18,596 bases of DNA from an uncultured Gammaproteobacteria bacterium (GTDB lineage: Bacteria; Pseudomonadota; Gammaproteobacteria; Pseudomonadales; Azotimanducaceae_A), in NCBI GenBank assembly GCA_913049565.1, contig CAJWZG010000027.1, positions 1 through 18,596 on the forward strand, in the 5' to 3' direction. The position numbers were made by a program, and so were the translations under genes. The notes under the pieces were generated by a model. That model worked only from the letters and a program-made list of their open reading frames with translations. It was not told the origin of the DNA and did no database searches. Each line of letters begins with the position of its first letter. Positions within the stretch are counted from its first letter, which is position 1. Shown here piece by piece: positions 7,271 through 14,974 of this stretch.

Positions 7271-9337
7271 ATGACTGCTCTCACAGACGCCGTTAAAGAC
7301 GAAATTCAAGCCGCTTACCGTACCTGGCTCGCCGCGCGCGATTTCAAACCAAGGCGTGGTCAGCGGCAAATGATCGCGCAAATTGCACGCAGCCTATCCA
7401 ACGATCAGGACCGTATTTGTGTTGTTGAAGCGGGTACCGGTACGGGTAAAACCGCCGCTTACTGCCTCGCTGCTATTCCTCTTGCCCAAAGTTTGAACAA
7501 GACCATTGTGCTAAGTACCGCCACTGTGGCGCTGCAAGAGCAAGTAATATGGCAAGATTTACCAGACATCCAAGAGCGAGCCGGCCTGAAATTCAGTCTT
7601 ACGTTGGCTAAGGGTCGAGGGCGTTACCTTTGTTTGAAACGGTTGGACGATCATCTCAAGTACACTGACCAGCAGGAAATCCCCATCTTTGACGTCACGG
7701 ATGAAGACCATACGGTGCTTTACCAAGAGATGTTAAATCGCTTTTCCCAGGGTGAATGGGACGGTGAGGTCGACAGTTGGGCTGAGGGTATGTCGGATAC
7801 CGCCTGGTCTGGTGTCACCACAGATCATCGGGGTTGCAGCAACAACCGATGTTCTTTCTTCAAACAATGTCCTTTTTTCCGCGCGCGGTCGAACCTTGAA
7901 GGGTCGGATGTCATCGTGGCGAATCACGATTTGGTGCTGGCTGACCTTGCTCTGGGTGGAGGGGCCGTACTGCCGAAACCTGAAGAATGCATCTACATCT
8001 TAGATGAAGCCCATCACATAGCGCAGAAGACCCAGAATCATTTCTCAACGAATGCCCGCGTCAATGGCTCGATTCAATGGCTTGATAACGTGAACAAGGT
8101 GCTGGGTTCTTTAACTCAGCGCTTTGGCCGTCCGGTGAATCTCACCGCTCTTGCAACCAGTGCGGCCACCGAGGCCGATGCCTTAACGAGTCATCTGCAT
8201 GCGTTATCTGAGGGGCTGAATACCTTGCCGTTCGAGGCTAAGGATGAAGATCGCGAGGTGTACCGATTTCCCCAAGGAGAGATACCCGACACGCTAATGG
8301 CCCTAGCCATGGCCCTGCTGCCTTCTATGGGCAAGTTGTGTGATGTCCTTGAGCAGGCTCATGAACTGTTGCAAGAAGCCGTCGCCGGTAACGCCGATTG
8401 GCAAAATACCTATGAAGCCGAGGACTGGCTGGTGCCAGTGGGGCAATTGCAAAGCCGGGCTATCGCCACCCGCGCGTTGTTTGAAGACTACGCCTTGGGT
8501 GCGGGTCGACCGCGACGCTATGCCCGTTGGCTGAACCGCAATTTATACGACGTGGAGATGGTGAGCGCGCCGATTGAGCCGGGGAATATTTTGCAGGATG
8601 TACTTTGGCAGCGGTGTTATGGCGCTGTTTGTACCTCAGCAACGTTGACGGCCTTGGGTCGCTTTGACCGCTTTATAGAGCGAGTTGGTCTCGAAACATC
8701 GGTGTCCGCGCAGGTGATTCAAAGCCCCTTTAACTACCCCGAAGTGGCTACCTTTCATGTGCCGTCCATGCGATCCGATCCCCGCGATTTTGACGCCCAT
8801 ACCGAAGAGGTAATCGCCCTCGTTCCAGAGCTGCTGAAGCGTCATGTTTCGGCCCTCATGTTGTTCACGTCTTGGCGTCAGCTCAACGCAGTGGTTGCGG
8901 GGTTACCCCCCAAACTTGCCGAGGGGTTATTAGTGCAGGGTGAGGGCAGCAAGCAGGCCTTGTTGCAGGAACATCGTCAGCGCATCGATGACGGCCAGTC
9001 GTCTTACTTGTTCGGTGTCGCCAGTTTTTCTGAAGGTCTCGACCTCCCTGGCGATTACTGCCGTCACGTGATTATCGTAAAGCTACCGTTTTCGGTGCCC
9101 GATGATCCGGTGGATCAAGCGATTGCCGAATGGGCCGAGGCTCAGGGGCGTAACGCGTTTTACGAAATCTCGGTGCCCGATGCGTCGCTGAAACTTGTGC
9201 AAGCCTGCGGTCGATTGATCCGTAGCGAAAGTGATTACGGTACGATATCCATGTTGGATAAGCGCATTGTCACCCAGCGCTACGGGCGGGCGCTGATTGA
9301 ATCGCTGCCCCCTTTCCGTTTGGATTTACCCACCTGA
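7271..9337 (+). CDS. dinG: ATP-dependent DNA helicase DinG
   Basis: Superfamily 2, XPD-like 5'-to-3' DNA helicase with a 4Fe-4S cluster, which unwinds D-loops, R-loops and forked DNA during repair. It has 688 residues (E. coli DinG about 716). Walker A is AGTGTGKT (54-61) and the DEAH box is at 245-248. FeS-cluster cysteines are C121 (GRGRYLC), C189, C194 and C200, matching the E. coli spacing. The late motifs SFSEGLDLPGD and QACGRLIRS are present, so all helicase motifs are intact. The N-terminus aligns with the E. coli start. The ribosome site before ATG is weak. It stands alone on its strand, after the catabolic operon and converging on the M16 peptidase gene. E. coli dinG is SOS-controlled, but I found no CTGT-N8-ACAG LexA box in the 7127-7270 gap. 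Confidence 0.95.
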   Translation: MTALTDAVKDEIQAAYRTWLAARDFKPRRGQRQMIAQIARSLSNDQDRICVVEAGTGTGKTAAYCLAAIPLAQSLNKTIVLSTATVALQEQVIWQDLPDIQERAGLKFSLTLAKGRGRYLCLKRLDDHLKYTDQQEIPIFDVTDEDHTVLYQEMLNRFSQGEWDGEVDSWAEGMSDTAWSGVTTDHRGCSNNRCSFFKQCPFFRARSNLEGSDVIVANHDLVLADLALGGGAVLPKPEECIYILDEAHHIAQKTQNHFSTNARVNGSIQWLDNVNKVLGSLTQRFGRPVNLTALATSAATEADALTSHLHALSEGLNTLPFEAKDEDREVYRFPQGEIPDTLMALAMALLPSMGKLCDVLEQAHELLQEAVAGNADWQNTYEAEDWLVPVGQLQSRAIATRALFEDYALGAGRPRRYARWLNRNLYDVEMVSAPIEPGNILQDVLWQRCYGAVCTSATLTALGRFDRFIERVGLETSVSAQVIQSPFNYPEVATFHVPSMRSDPRDFDAHTEEVIALVPELLKRHVSALMLFTSWRQLNAVVAGLPPKLAEGLLVQGEGSKQALLQEHRQRIDDGQSSYLFGVASFSEGLDLPGDYCRHVIIVKLPFSVPDDPVDQAIAEWAEAQGRNAFYEISVPDASLKLVQACGRLIRSESDYGTISMLDKRIVTQRYGRALIESLPPFRLDLPT

Positions 9338-9360
9338 GCAAAGCGGCTCCGGCTTTTGCT
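9337..9360. terminator. candidate bidirectional hairpin between convergent genes
   Basis: AGCAAAGC (9337-9344) pairs with GCTTTTGCT (9352-9360) through eight pairs and one bulged T, around a 7-nt loop. The A/T-rich outer stem gives a U-containing arm in both directions, but there is no separate T run after it. It starts on the last base of the dinG stop codon and ends within the M16 stop codon, so both transcripts would carry it. Confidence 0.45.
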
Positions 9361-12220
9361 AGGAATCGGCCGACATCGAATCCTTAAACGCGCCGTCGCT
9401 AAAAATCAGCAGTCTTCGGCCAATCACGCGCTGAATTACATCTTCAAGGAAGGTCTTCATTTGCGCCTTGCTTAGAGCGGTCACCCTGTCAGCAATTTGC
9501 TGGTTTGTATCAAAGTTGTAGTTCTCCTCTGCCATGCTCTGCCAGTAGCGCGCACTGCGTTGATTCAGGTTTTTGTCTTTTTCCAGCAATCGCGTAATCA
9601 GCCCGGCCTTTTGCTGCTCGAATGCTTCCTCGGGCATTGCGTCCCACTCGGCAAGGTACCCCTGCAGAAATTCAATCACTGCATTTTCGATATGTTCAAC
9701 ACCGGCCGAGGGCGATTGCACTAGGAACAGGTTGCCGCTCTGGGTATCCATCCGCCGAATCCCGGCGCTAACGACGTAACCCAATTGCTGGTCTGTACGC
9801 AGGCTCGAGAAAAATGGCGAGCGCAGAAGCTGTCCTGCCAAGGCGCTCTTGGCGCGGCTGTCGAAGCTATCGTCAGGGTCTTGGACGTACAGCAGTAGCG
9901 CAGCGTCGTTGTGGTCTACGGCCAAATCAATCTCGGCAGACTCATCGACCTGCATCACCAAGGGTCGGATATGATTGACGCGCTCCAGCGGCAGCAGCGT
10001 GGTCAGCAGCTCGGCCAAGGCTTCAGCATCGTCTTTGGTCACATTGCCGTGCAGCCCGCCTCTTACGCTGACACGTTTGAATTGCTGTGATCGCCAAAGA
10101 TTGAGTTGGTCGGCGGTGAGATTCTCAAGCACAGCAACCTGATCCGCTGCCTTCCAGCTGGTGGACAGCAATGTATTGTTCAGGGCCGTTAGGGTTTGAT
10201 TGTATGGCTTGTCCTTGGTGGTGTTTTGCAGATCCCGGATTAGGTTTGATTTGATGGCGACGAACCTAGCCTTTGACAGCGGGGCAGTAAGTAACTGATC
10301 CAAGATAAAAGCCAGAAACTCGGGTTGCTTGTCATCGTATCCGCCGATGCGCGCGGAGATTCCGCTGGGTGTTGCGCCAAGGTCGTAGCTCAACCCAGCC
10401 AAGAGTGCTGGATAGGTTGACTCAGTCAGCTCGTCATTAATCAATCGCGTGAACAAACTAGCGAGGGTTGAATCGCGCAATGAGTTAAATCCGTTGGGTA
10501 CCACCAGCTCAATTGCAATATTCGCACGAGGGGTCGTAAAAGAAACATCGGTATCCAGCCACAGCTGCAACCCCGGCTGGTCCCAAGCAAGTGCAATAGC
10601 ATTGTCATCTGGGGCCAATAGGGACAAATCTTCCGGCAGGAACGGATTCGCGGTGGGCAAAGTCAATTCTGATTCGGTAGGCACAACTAACTCGAGTGGC
10701 CCTTGAGTTAGTGAGTAAGGCACGTTGAACCAAGGCTCAAGGGATGGCGCCTTGTAGTTAGGCAGCGCCAATTCAACCAGTACATTGTTTGGTGTCATGC
10801 GGGCCAAGAGATCTTTAATCAGCGCAGGTTCGAAGCCTTCCATCAGGTAGGGGGCAGCCAGCAGATCCTGCGGCGGGTAATCATTTAGACGCGGGGCCAT
10901 TTGGTAAACAAATCCAACCGTTGATCCGCGTTCTTGGAACTGAAAAGCTAGATCAGCCATCCGCGCCTGCTCGGCGTAGCGCCAGGCATCGGGCTCAACC
11001 GTCTTTAGAATGTCGATCTGCGCAAACAGTAACCCCAAAATTTGCGGTACATGGTCTTTACCCTCGTCGGTAAGCTCGAAGTTGGCCGACATCAAACTGG
11101 TGTTCCGGTCGAAAGATTGAGTGCCTACACCCAGGCTTTCGATCCACCCGCGTTGAGTTAACAGGCTGTGCAAACTGCCCTCGCCCTCATGGCCAAGCAT
11201 GTTTGATAGGTACTGTTCGGGCTTCGTTCGGTAGAAGGGCAGGGTGCTGGGTAGCGGAAAGGAGACACTCAAACGCACCGCATTTTTTTGATTCTCGGAA
11301 ATAATCATTGCCGGCAGTTGTGCTTCAGTGAACGCCGGCACTGATGGATATTTTGCGCCTAGATTGTTGTTCGGTATCTGAATAAACAGAGGTTCCACTA
11401 GGGCCTGCAACTCATCCAAGGTGGCATTGGATAGCACGACGAGGCCCATTTGATCCGCCGAGTAGTTTTCTGCAAACCAAGTGTCCAGCTCTGCTTTCAC
11501 GTCGCCCTTCAATGTCGTGAGCGAGCCAATAGTAAAACGATGGCCAGGGTGCTCGGGGTTGAGGGCCTGTTTGCTCACCATGTAGCCGCGCCAGCCGTCA
11601 TCCTTTATCTGCATCTGGTATTCCGAATGCACCGCGTTCTTTTCGCGTTCGACGTATTCGCGACTCAGCAGTGGATCAATGAAAAAGTGTCCGAAACGAT
11701 CTAACCCCTCTTCGATCGCGCTGTTTTTGATGTCAAAAAAGTAGTTGGTGTGGTCGAGCGCAGTGTAGGCATTAGAGGAGCCGCCGTTCGCAGTAATGTA
11801 CTGCTGGAAGCTGTCTACTTCAGGATATTTTTCCGTGCCGATAAACAGCATATGCTCCAAGAAGTGCGCCAACCCAGGTCTGCTGTCAGGTTCATGAAAA
11901 CTGCCACGAAAAACCGACAAAGCAGCCGCAGATTTGTCCGTGTCCGGATCCGAAACCAACAGCACTTTTAGCTGGTTGGGAAGCGTCAGGTATCGGTATT
12001 GTCGTTTGTCGTTTGGGCTTTTGCGGGGTGTTACCGTGGCTGAGGGCTGCCCGGAGCCATCACCCAGCCCTTGAGCGCCCACCTCATCTGACAGTGGTTG
12101 AATTTGCTGACAGGCAGCCAAGGCCAAAAGGGTGCTAACGGTGAGTATTGCGCCGATGTTTTGTTGTGCACGGGAAACGCTGCGGGCGATGGCAGTAAAC
12201 GAATCAGTCGGTGCGGTCAT
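9359..12220 (-). CDS. pitrilysin-like M16 metallopeptidase, predicted lipoprotein
   Basis: Zinc endopeptidase of the insulinase/pitrilysin (M16A) family, 953 residues, close to E. coli protease III (962). Inverted zinc motif HFLEH at 119-123 (zinc H119 and H123, catalytic E122) and E200 as third zinc ligand, 77 residues after H123 as in pitrilysin. The fold is four M16 repeats, with only the first catalytic. The N-terminus has a hydrophobic segment and lipobox LAAC, giving a lipidated C37 with Q38 at +2, which predicts outer-membrane sorting. E. coli protease III is soluble in the periplasm. The n-region before the hydrophobic core is long (about 21 residues), so a later start is possible, but AAGGGA precedes this ATG. 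A likely role is degradation of small peptides in the periplasm. Monocistronic; divergent from the kinase and convergent with dinG. Confidence 0.92.
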   Translation of the reverse strand: MTAPTDSFTAIARSVSRAQQNIGAILTVSTLLALAACQQIQPLSDEVGAQGLGDGSGQPSATVTPRKSPNDKRQYRYLTLPNQLKVLLVSDPDTDKSAAALSVFRGSFHEPDSRPGLAHFLEHMLFIGTEKYPEVDSFQQYITANGGSSNAYTALDHTNYFFDIKNSAIEEGLDRFGHFFIDPLLSREYVEREKNAVHSEYQMQIKDDGWRGYMVSKQALNPEHPGHRFTIGSLTTLKGDVKAELDTWFAENYSADQMGLVVLSNATLDELQALVEPLFIQIPNNNLGAKYPSVPAFTEAQLPAMIISENQKNAVRLSVSFPLPSTLPFYRTKPEQYLSNMLGHEGEGSLHSLLTQRGWIESLGVGTQSFDRNTSLMSANFELTDEGKDHVPQILGLLFAQIDILKTVEPDAWRYAEQARMADLAFQFQERGSTVGFVYQMAPRLNDYPPQDLLAAPYLMEGFEPALIKDLLARMTPNNVLVELALPNYKAPSLEPWFNVPYSLTQGPLELVVPTESELTLPTANPFLPEDLSLLAPDDNAIALAWDQPGLQLWLDTDVSFTTPRANIAIELVVPNGFNSLRDSTLASLFTRLINDELTESTYPALLAGLSYDLGATPSGISARIGGYDDKQPEFLAFILDQLLTAPLSKARFVAIKSNLIRDLQNTTKDKPYNQTLTALNNTLLSTSWKAADQVAVLENLTADQLNLWRSQQFKRVSVRGGLHGNVTKDDAEALAELLTTLLPLERVNHIRPLVMQVDESAEIDLAVDHNDAALLLYVQDPDDSFDSRAKSALAGQLLRSPFFSSLRTDQQLGYVVSAGIRRMDTQSGNLFLVQSPSAGVEHIENAVIEFLQGYLAEWDAMPEEAFEQQKAGLITRLLEKDKNLNQRSARYWQSMAEENYNFDTNQQIADRVTALSKAQMKTFLEDVIQRVIGRRLLIFSDGAFKDSMSADS

Positions 12221-12288
12221 TTGGCATCCCTTGGCTTGTAGTCAATTTGATCAACGGGTTGTTGGTGTTGCTGCAGAATGCCGGAAAT

Positions 12289-12311
12289 ACTAGCGAAGGC
12301 GGCAGGCTAGT
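12289..12311. repeat. 6-bp inverted repeat in the divergent intergenic region
   Basis: ACTAGC (12289-12294) and GCTAGT (12306-12311) are exact complements across an 11-nt spacer, 24 bp before the kinase ATG in the 115-bp region shared with the divergent M16 gene. The arrangement resembles an operator, but short repeats like this also arise by chance. No clear -35/-10 pair was identified in this region. Confidence 0.3.
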
Positions 12312-12335
12312 GCGATGGTACAGGTTTAGACGCTA

Positions 12336-13187
12336 ATGGAATCATTGATGCCCGAAACGGAGCACCAATCCAAGACGGACTTCGCGGATTGGCATGATAT
12401 TGCCGCGCGTATCGTTGATACGGTGGACCGATCCAGCGCTGCTAGGCGGTGTAAGGTCATTGGTATAAGCGGTAGTCAGGGCTCGGGGAAATCCACGTTG
12501 GCAAAAATCGTCGTTGAACATCTGCAACGCGCAGATGTGCAGGCGGTCAGCGTCTCACTGGACGATTTTTATCTCTCCCGGAGTGAGCGCAACGCATTGG
12601 CGAAAAAGATACACCCGCTTTTGAAGACGCGCGGCGTGCCGGGTACCCACGATACCAATTGGCTACAGAATACGCTCAAGACTGTTCAATCGGCCGGTTC
12701 GCGTGAACTGGTCAGTTTTGCCCTGCCGATATTTGACAAGGCGTCAGATGATCGATGCGGCGCGCGTGATGCAGCCTGCGAGGTGCTGGTGCTGGAGGGC
12801 TGGTGCCTGGGTGTTCAAGCCCAAGCGACGTTGTCGCTGACAGAGCCGATCAATGAGCTGGAACGTATAGAAGATGCTCAGGGCATATGGCGCTTATGGG
12901 TCAACGAGCAAACGCCATTGAGTTATCAGCCGCTTTGGAACGACATCGATTATTGGGTTCAGTTGAGGCCACCCAGCTTTGCTCAAGTGGAGCAGTGGCG
13001 TAGCCAGCAAGAGCAACAAATTGCGCCGGATCGACGCATGAGTCCCGAAGTGCTCCGGCGCTTTATAGACCACTACGAGCGACTGACAAAATGGCAGTGG
13101 GAATGCGCGCCATGGCGGCCAGGTTTGCTGGTTGAATTGGCAGAAGATCATCGCGTGGCGTCGGTCGAAACACTGCTTGAAGACTGA
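12336..13187 (+). CDS. P-loop kinase, D-glycerate 3-kinase (GLYK/Tda10) family
   Basis: 283-residue P-loop kinase resembling plant-type D-glycerate 3-kinase and the wider PRK/uridine-kinase group, which makes 3-phosphoglycerate from glycerate and ATP. Walker A is GSQGSGKST (46-54). SLDDFYLSRSER carries the acidic residues expected after strand 2, and IHPLLKTRGVPGTHD is the family signature. VLEGWCLG corresponds to the Walker B-like strand. A second ATG at 12348 is an alternative start, and neither has a strong ribosome site. The gene has its own leader with an inverted repeat and is divergent from the M16 gene. A glycerate role fits central carbon use, but substrate specificity within this family is not certain from sequence. 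Confidence 0.82.
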   Translation: MESLMPETEHQSKTDFADWHDIAARIVDTVDRSSAARRCKVIGISGSQGSGKSTLAKIVVEHLQRADVQAVSVSLDDFYLSRSERNALAKKIHPLLKTRGVPGTHDTNWLQNTLKTVQSAGSRELVSFALPIFDKASDDRCGARDAACEVLVLEGWCLGVQAQATLSLTEPINELERIEDAQGIWRLWVNEQTPLSYQPLWNDIDYWVQLRPPSFAQVEQWRSQQEQQIAPDRRMSPEVLRRFIDHYERLTKWQWECAPWRPGLLVELAEDHRVASVETLLED

Positions 13188-13199
13188 GTTCGTCGATGT

Positions 13200-13216
13200 G
13201 GTTCAGTGCTCGTTCA
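13200..13216 (+). promoter_or_regulatory. PhoP-box-like direct repeat
   Basis: GGTTCA-GTGCT-CGTTCA: two GTTCA cores exactly 11 bp apart, in the 6-N5-6 layout of the enterobacterial PhoP box ((G/T)GTTTA repeated), with C for T in the fifth position of both halves. TAAGGT begins 12 bp downstream (13229-13234) and keeps the first T, the A and the last T of a -10 element, the usual distance in PhoP-activated promoters. It lies 84 bp before the glycine-zipper gene that heads the operon encoding the PhoP-like regulator. Confidence 0.4.
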
Positions 13217-13218
13217 TA

Positions 13219-13230
13219 TAACCGCGGTTA
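13219..13230. promoter_or_regulatory. perfect 12-bp palindrome
   Basis: TAACCGCGGTTA reads the same on both strands, and it lies 2 bp after the PhoP-box-like repeat and before the glycine-zipper gene. It may be an operator for a dimeric regulator. No specific family is assigned. Confidence 0.4.
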
Positions 13231-13300
13231 AGGTTCTGCCGACGTAAGGTACTAAGACCCCTTGCACCAACCTGAAATAGCAGAGATATCAGAGGTGAAT

Positions 13301-13891
13301 ATGAACACACTCCCAAAAAAGACCGAGGCGACTGTTGCTGCGCTTCCTCAGCGTTCGATAAACGATCTGCATCATCGGTGGGCAGCCTTGACGCTGGTTG
13401 CCCTAGCGCTCGCGCCTGCCATGACCGTGCAAGCGAGCCAAAGCGTGCAGGAATTGCCCGTGATCTCTTCTTTCCCCGTCTATCAAACCATTATTCGGCA
13501 AGAGCCCCGCGAACAATGTCGTATTGAGCAAGTTCGTGGAGCTAGTCCTGCCGGGCAGTCTGCGACCCCCGCCATTCTCGGCACCATAATCGGCGGCGCG
13601 CTTGGCAATGCAGTCGGGTCAAAAAAATCCAATAAGCGCGTTGGCGCTGCCGTTGGTGGCGTGCTCGGTTATTCGATTGGAAAAGATATCGGGCGAAATC
13701 GGTCACAACAGCATGGCGCTGTTCGATATGAAGAACGAGAAGTCTGCAGCACGAGTTACGAAGAAGTGCGCGAAGAACGTTTATCCGGCTATGACGTCAG
13801 CTATGCTTACGGCGGTCAGACTTACAAAACGCGCATGCAAACAGATCCCGGCAGCACGCTACGCGTGAGGGTATATGTTGAACCGATCTAG
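13301..13891 (+). CDS. exported glycine-zipper 2TM protein (SlyB/17 kDa antigen-like)
   Basis: 196-residue exported protein of the glycine-zipper 2TM group, which associates with the cell envelope. The signal peptide has a hydrophobic core at about 26-40 and a VQA|S cleavage site after A45. It has no lipobox, unlike true SlyB lipoproteins. The glycine zipper spans about 94-133 (GTIIGGALGNAVG, then GAAVGGVLGYSIGKDIG). The C-terminal tail, with YGGQTYKTRM and RVRVYVEP, is typical of the family. C73 and C149 may form a disulfide. ATG at 13301 is chosen because AGAGGTG lies 3-4 nt upstream. An in-frame TTG at 13262 would add 13 residues without a good ribosome site. It heads an operon with the PepSY-like gene and the two-component pair. 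In enterobacteria slyB is a PhoP target, which makes the upstream repeat notable. Confidence 0.85.
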   Translation: MNTLPKKTEATVAALPQRSINDLHHRWAALTLVALALAPAMTVQASQSVQELPVISSFPVYQTIIRQEPREQCRIEQVRGASPAGQSATPAILGTIIGGALGNAVGSKKSNKRVGAAVGGVLGYSIGKDIGRNRSQQHGAVRYEEREVCSTSYEEVREERLSGYDVSYAYGGQTYKTRMQTDPGSTLRVRVYVEPI

Positions 13892-13929
13892 TTTTCTGCA
13901 ATAAGGCTTTGAGTAATAACGGGGAACTG

Positions 13930-14289
13930 ATGCAGCAACATTCTCGATTTAGTCAGTTCTCATTCAAGCCGCGGCTCAATTGGATAGTGGGTATGCTTTT
14001 CGCATTGCTGCTATCGCTCAGCCTTTCTACCGGGGCTAACGCAGCATCTGCGTTTCAACAAGCACCGGCGCAGTCCTTTGTGCAACCAAACCGGGCGGTC
14101 GGGCGCGTAATCAATCTCAATCGAGCGATCGCGATCGTGAAAGAAGAGAGCGGAGGCAAGGTGTTATCGGCCAAGTCGGTTAGGTCAGCCAACGGGACGA
14201 TGCAGCACCAAATTCGCATGCTGATTGATGACCAGCGAGTCACCACGTGGGTCGTCGACCAACAAGGGCGACTGCGTCGGAAGCGCTAA
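13930..14289 (+). CDS. exported small PepSY-like protein
   Basis: 119-residue protein with a signal peptide (hydrophobic core about 18-34, cleavage ANA|AS after A38) and a short domain resembling PepSY: an NLNRAIAIVKEESGGKVLSA helix-strand start, then strands with HQIRMLIDDQRVTTWVVD and a basic tail. PepSY-like proteins next to PhoP/PhoQ-type systems are common in gammaproteobacteria and are thought to modulate the sensor or envelope proteases. The role here is inferred only. ATG at 13930 follows GGGGA after 4 nt. An in-frame TTG at 13909 is the weaker alternative. It sits 38 bp after the glycine-zipper gene and only 1 bp before the response regulator, so it is probably co-transcribed and translationally coupled. 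Confidence 0.8.
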   Translation: MQQHSRFSQFSFKPRLNWIVGMLFALLLSLSLSTGANAASAFQQAPAQSFVQPNRAVGRVINLNRAIAIVKEESGGKVLSAKSVRSANGTMQHQIRMLIDDQRVTTWVVDQQGRLRRKR

Positions 14290-14290
14290 C

Positions 14291-14974
14291 GTGCGGATAC
14301 TGGTGGTCGAGGATGACAACGCACTGAGTGAGCTGTTGCTGAAGCAGCTTAACCAAGTGGGATTTGTAGTCGACAACGCATCTGATGGTATTGAGGGGCA
14401 GTACTTGGCTACGGAGTATGCATACGATCTCGGCATTATCGATCTTGGGCTGCCGAGGCTGTCTGGGGTCGATCTCATTGCCGCCCTAAGAAAGAAGCAG
14501 ATCACCATGCCGGTTTTAGTGCTCACTGCACGAGATCACTGGCGCGACAAAGTAGAGGGTCTGGAAGCGGGCGCAGACGATTACCTCACGAAGCCTTTTC
14601 AAATGGAAGAACTGTTAGCGCGGGTCAATGCCCTGATTCGACGCTCTGCTGGCTATGCAGCACCCACGATAACCTTGGGTCCGCTGAGTGTTAACACGGC
14701 GAGTCAGCAGGCTGAGTTAGACGGCCAAACCATGGATCTCACCTCTTTCGAGTACAAACTCCTCACCTACCTAATATTGGGTCAAGACCGCGTTATCTCT
14801 AAAACGGAGCTTACAGAGCACCTTTATGCTCAGGATTTTGAGCGCGACAGCAACGTGATCGAAGTGTTGATCGGACGCCTTCGGCGCAAATTGGCTCCTT
14901 ACCCTTTGATTGAAACCGCTCGGGGGCAGGGCTATCGCCTTGTCGAAGCGCTCCCGCCAGCAACTAAATCATGA
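14291..14974 (+). CDS. phoP: PhoP-like OmpR-family response regulator
   Basis: 227-residue response regulator with a receiver domain (1-120) and an OmpR-type winged-helix DNA-binding domain (about 130-222). Phosphoacceptor is D51, acidic pocket D8-D9, switch T79 and K101, all present. The segment LTARDHWRDKVEGLEAGAD and the following DDYLTKPF closely match E. coli PhoP, and the C-terminal RGQGYRL is the usual wing motif. GTG at 14291 is the start: it gives the canonical MRILVVEDD N-terminus and has GGAAG 7 nt upstream. An in-frame TTG at 14225 would add 22 residues unlike any receiver domain. The stop overlaps the kinase start (ATGA). It likely controls its own operon through the repeat at 13200. 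Orthology to enterobacterial PhoP is probable, not proven. Confidence 0.92.
   Translation: MRILVVEDDNALSELLLKQLNQVGFVVDNASDGIEGQYLATEYAYDLGIIDLGLPRLSGVDLIAALRKKQITMPVLVLTARDHWRDKVEGLEAGADDYLTKPFQMEELLARVNALIRRSAGYAAPTITLGPLSVNTASQQAELDGQTMDLTSFEYKLLTYLILGQDRVISKTELTEHLYAQDFERDSNVIEVLIGRLRRKLAPYPLIETARGQGYRLVEALPPATKS

Noticed and set aside
14225..14290. Response regulator start at TTG 14225
   Set aside because: It would overlap the PepSY-like gene and add 22 residues before the canonical receiver start MRILVVEDD. GTG at 14291 has its own ribosome site.
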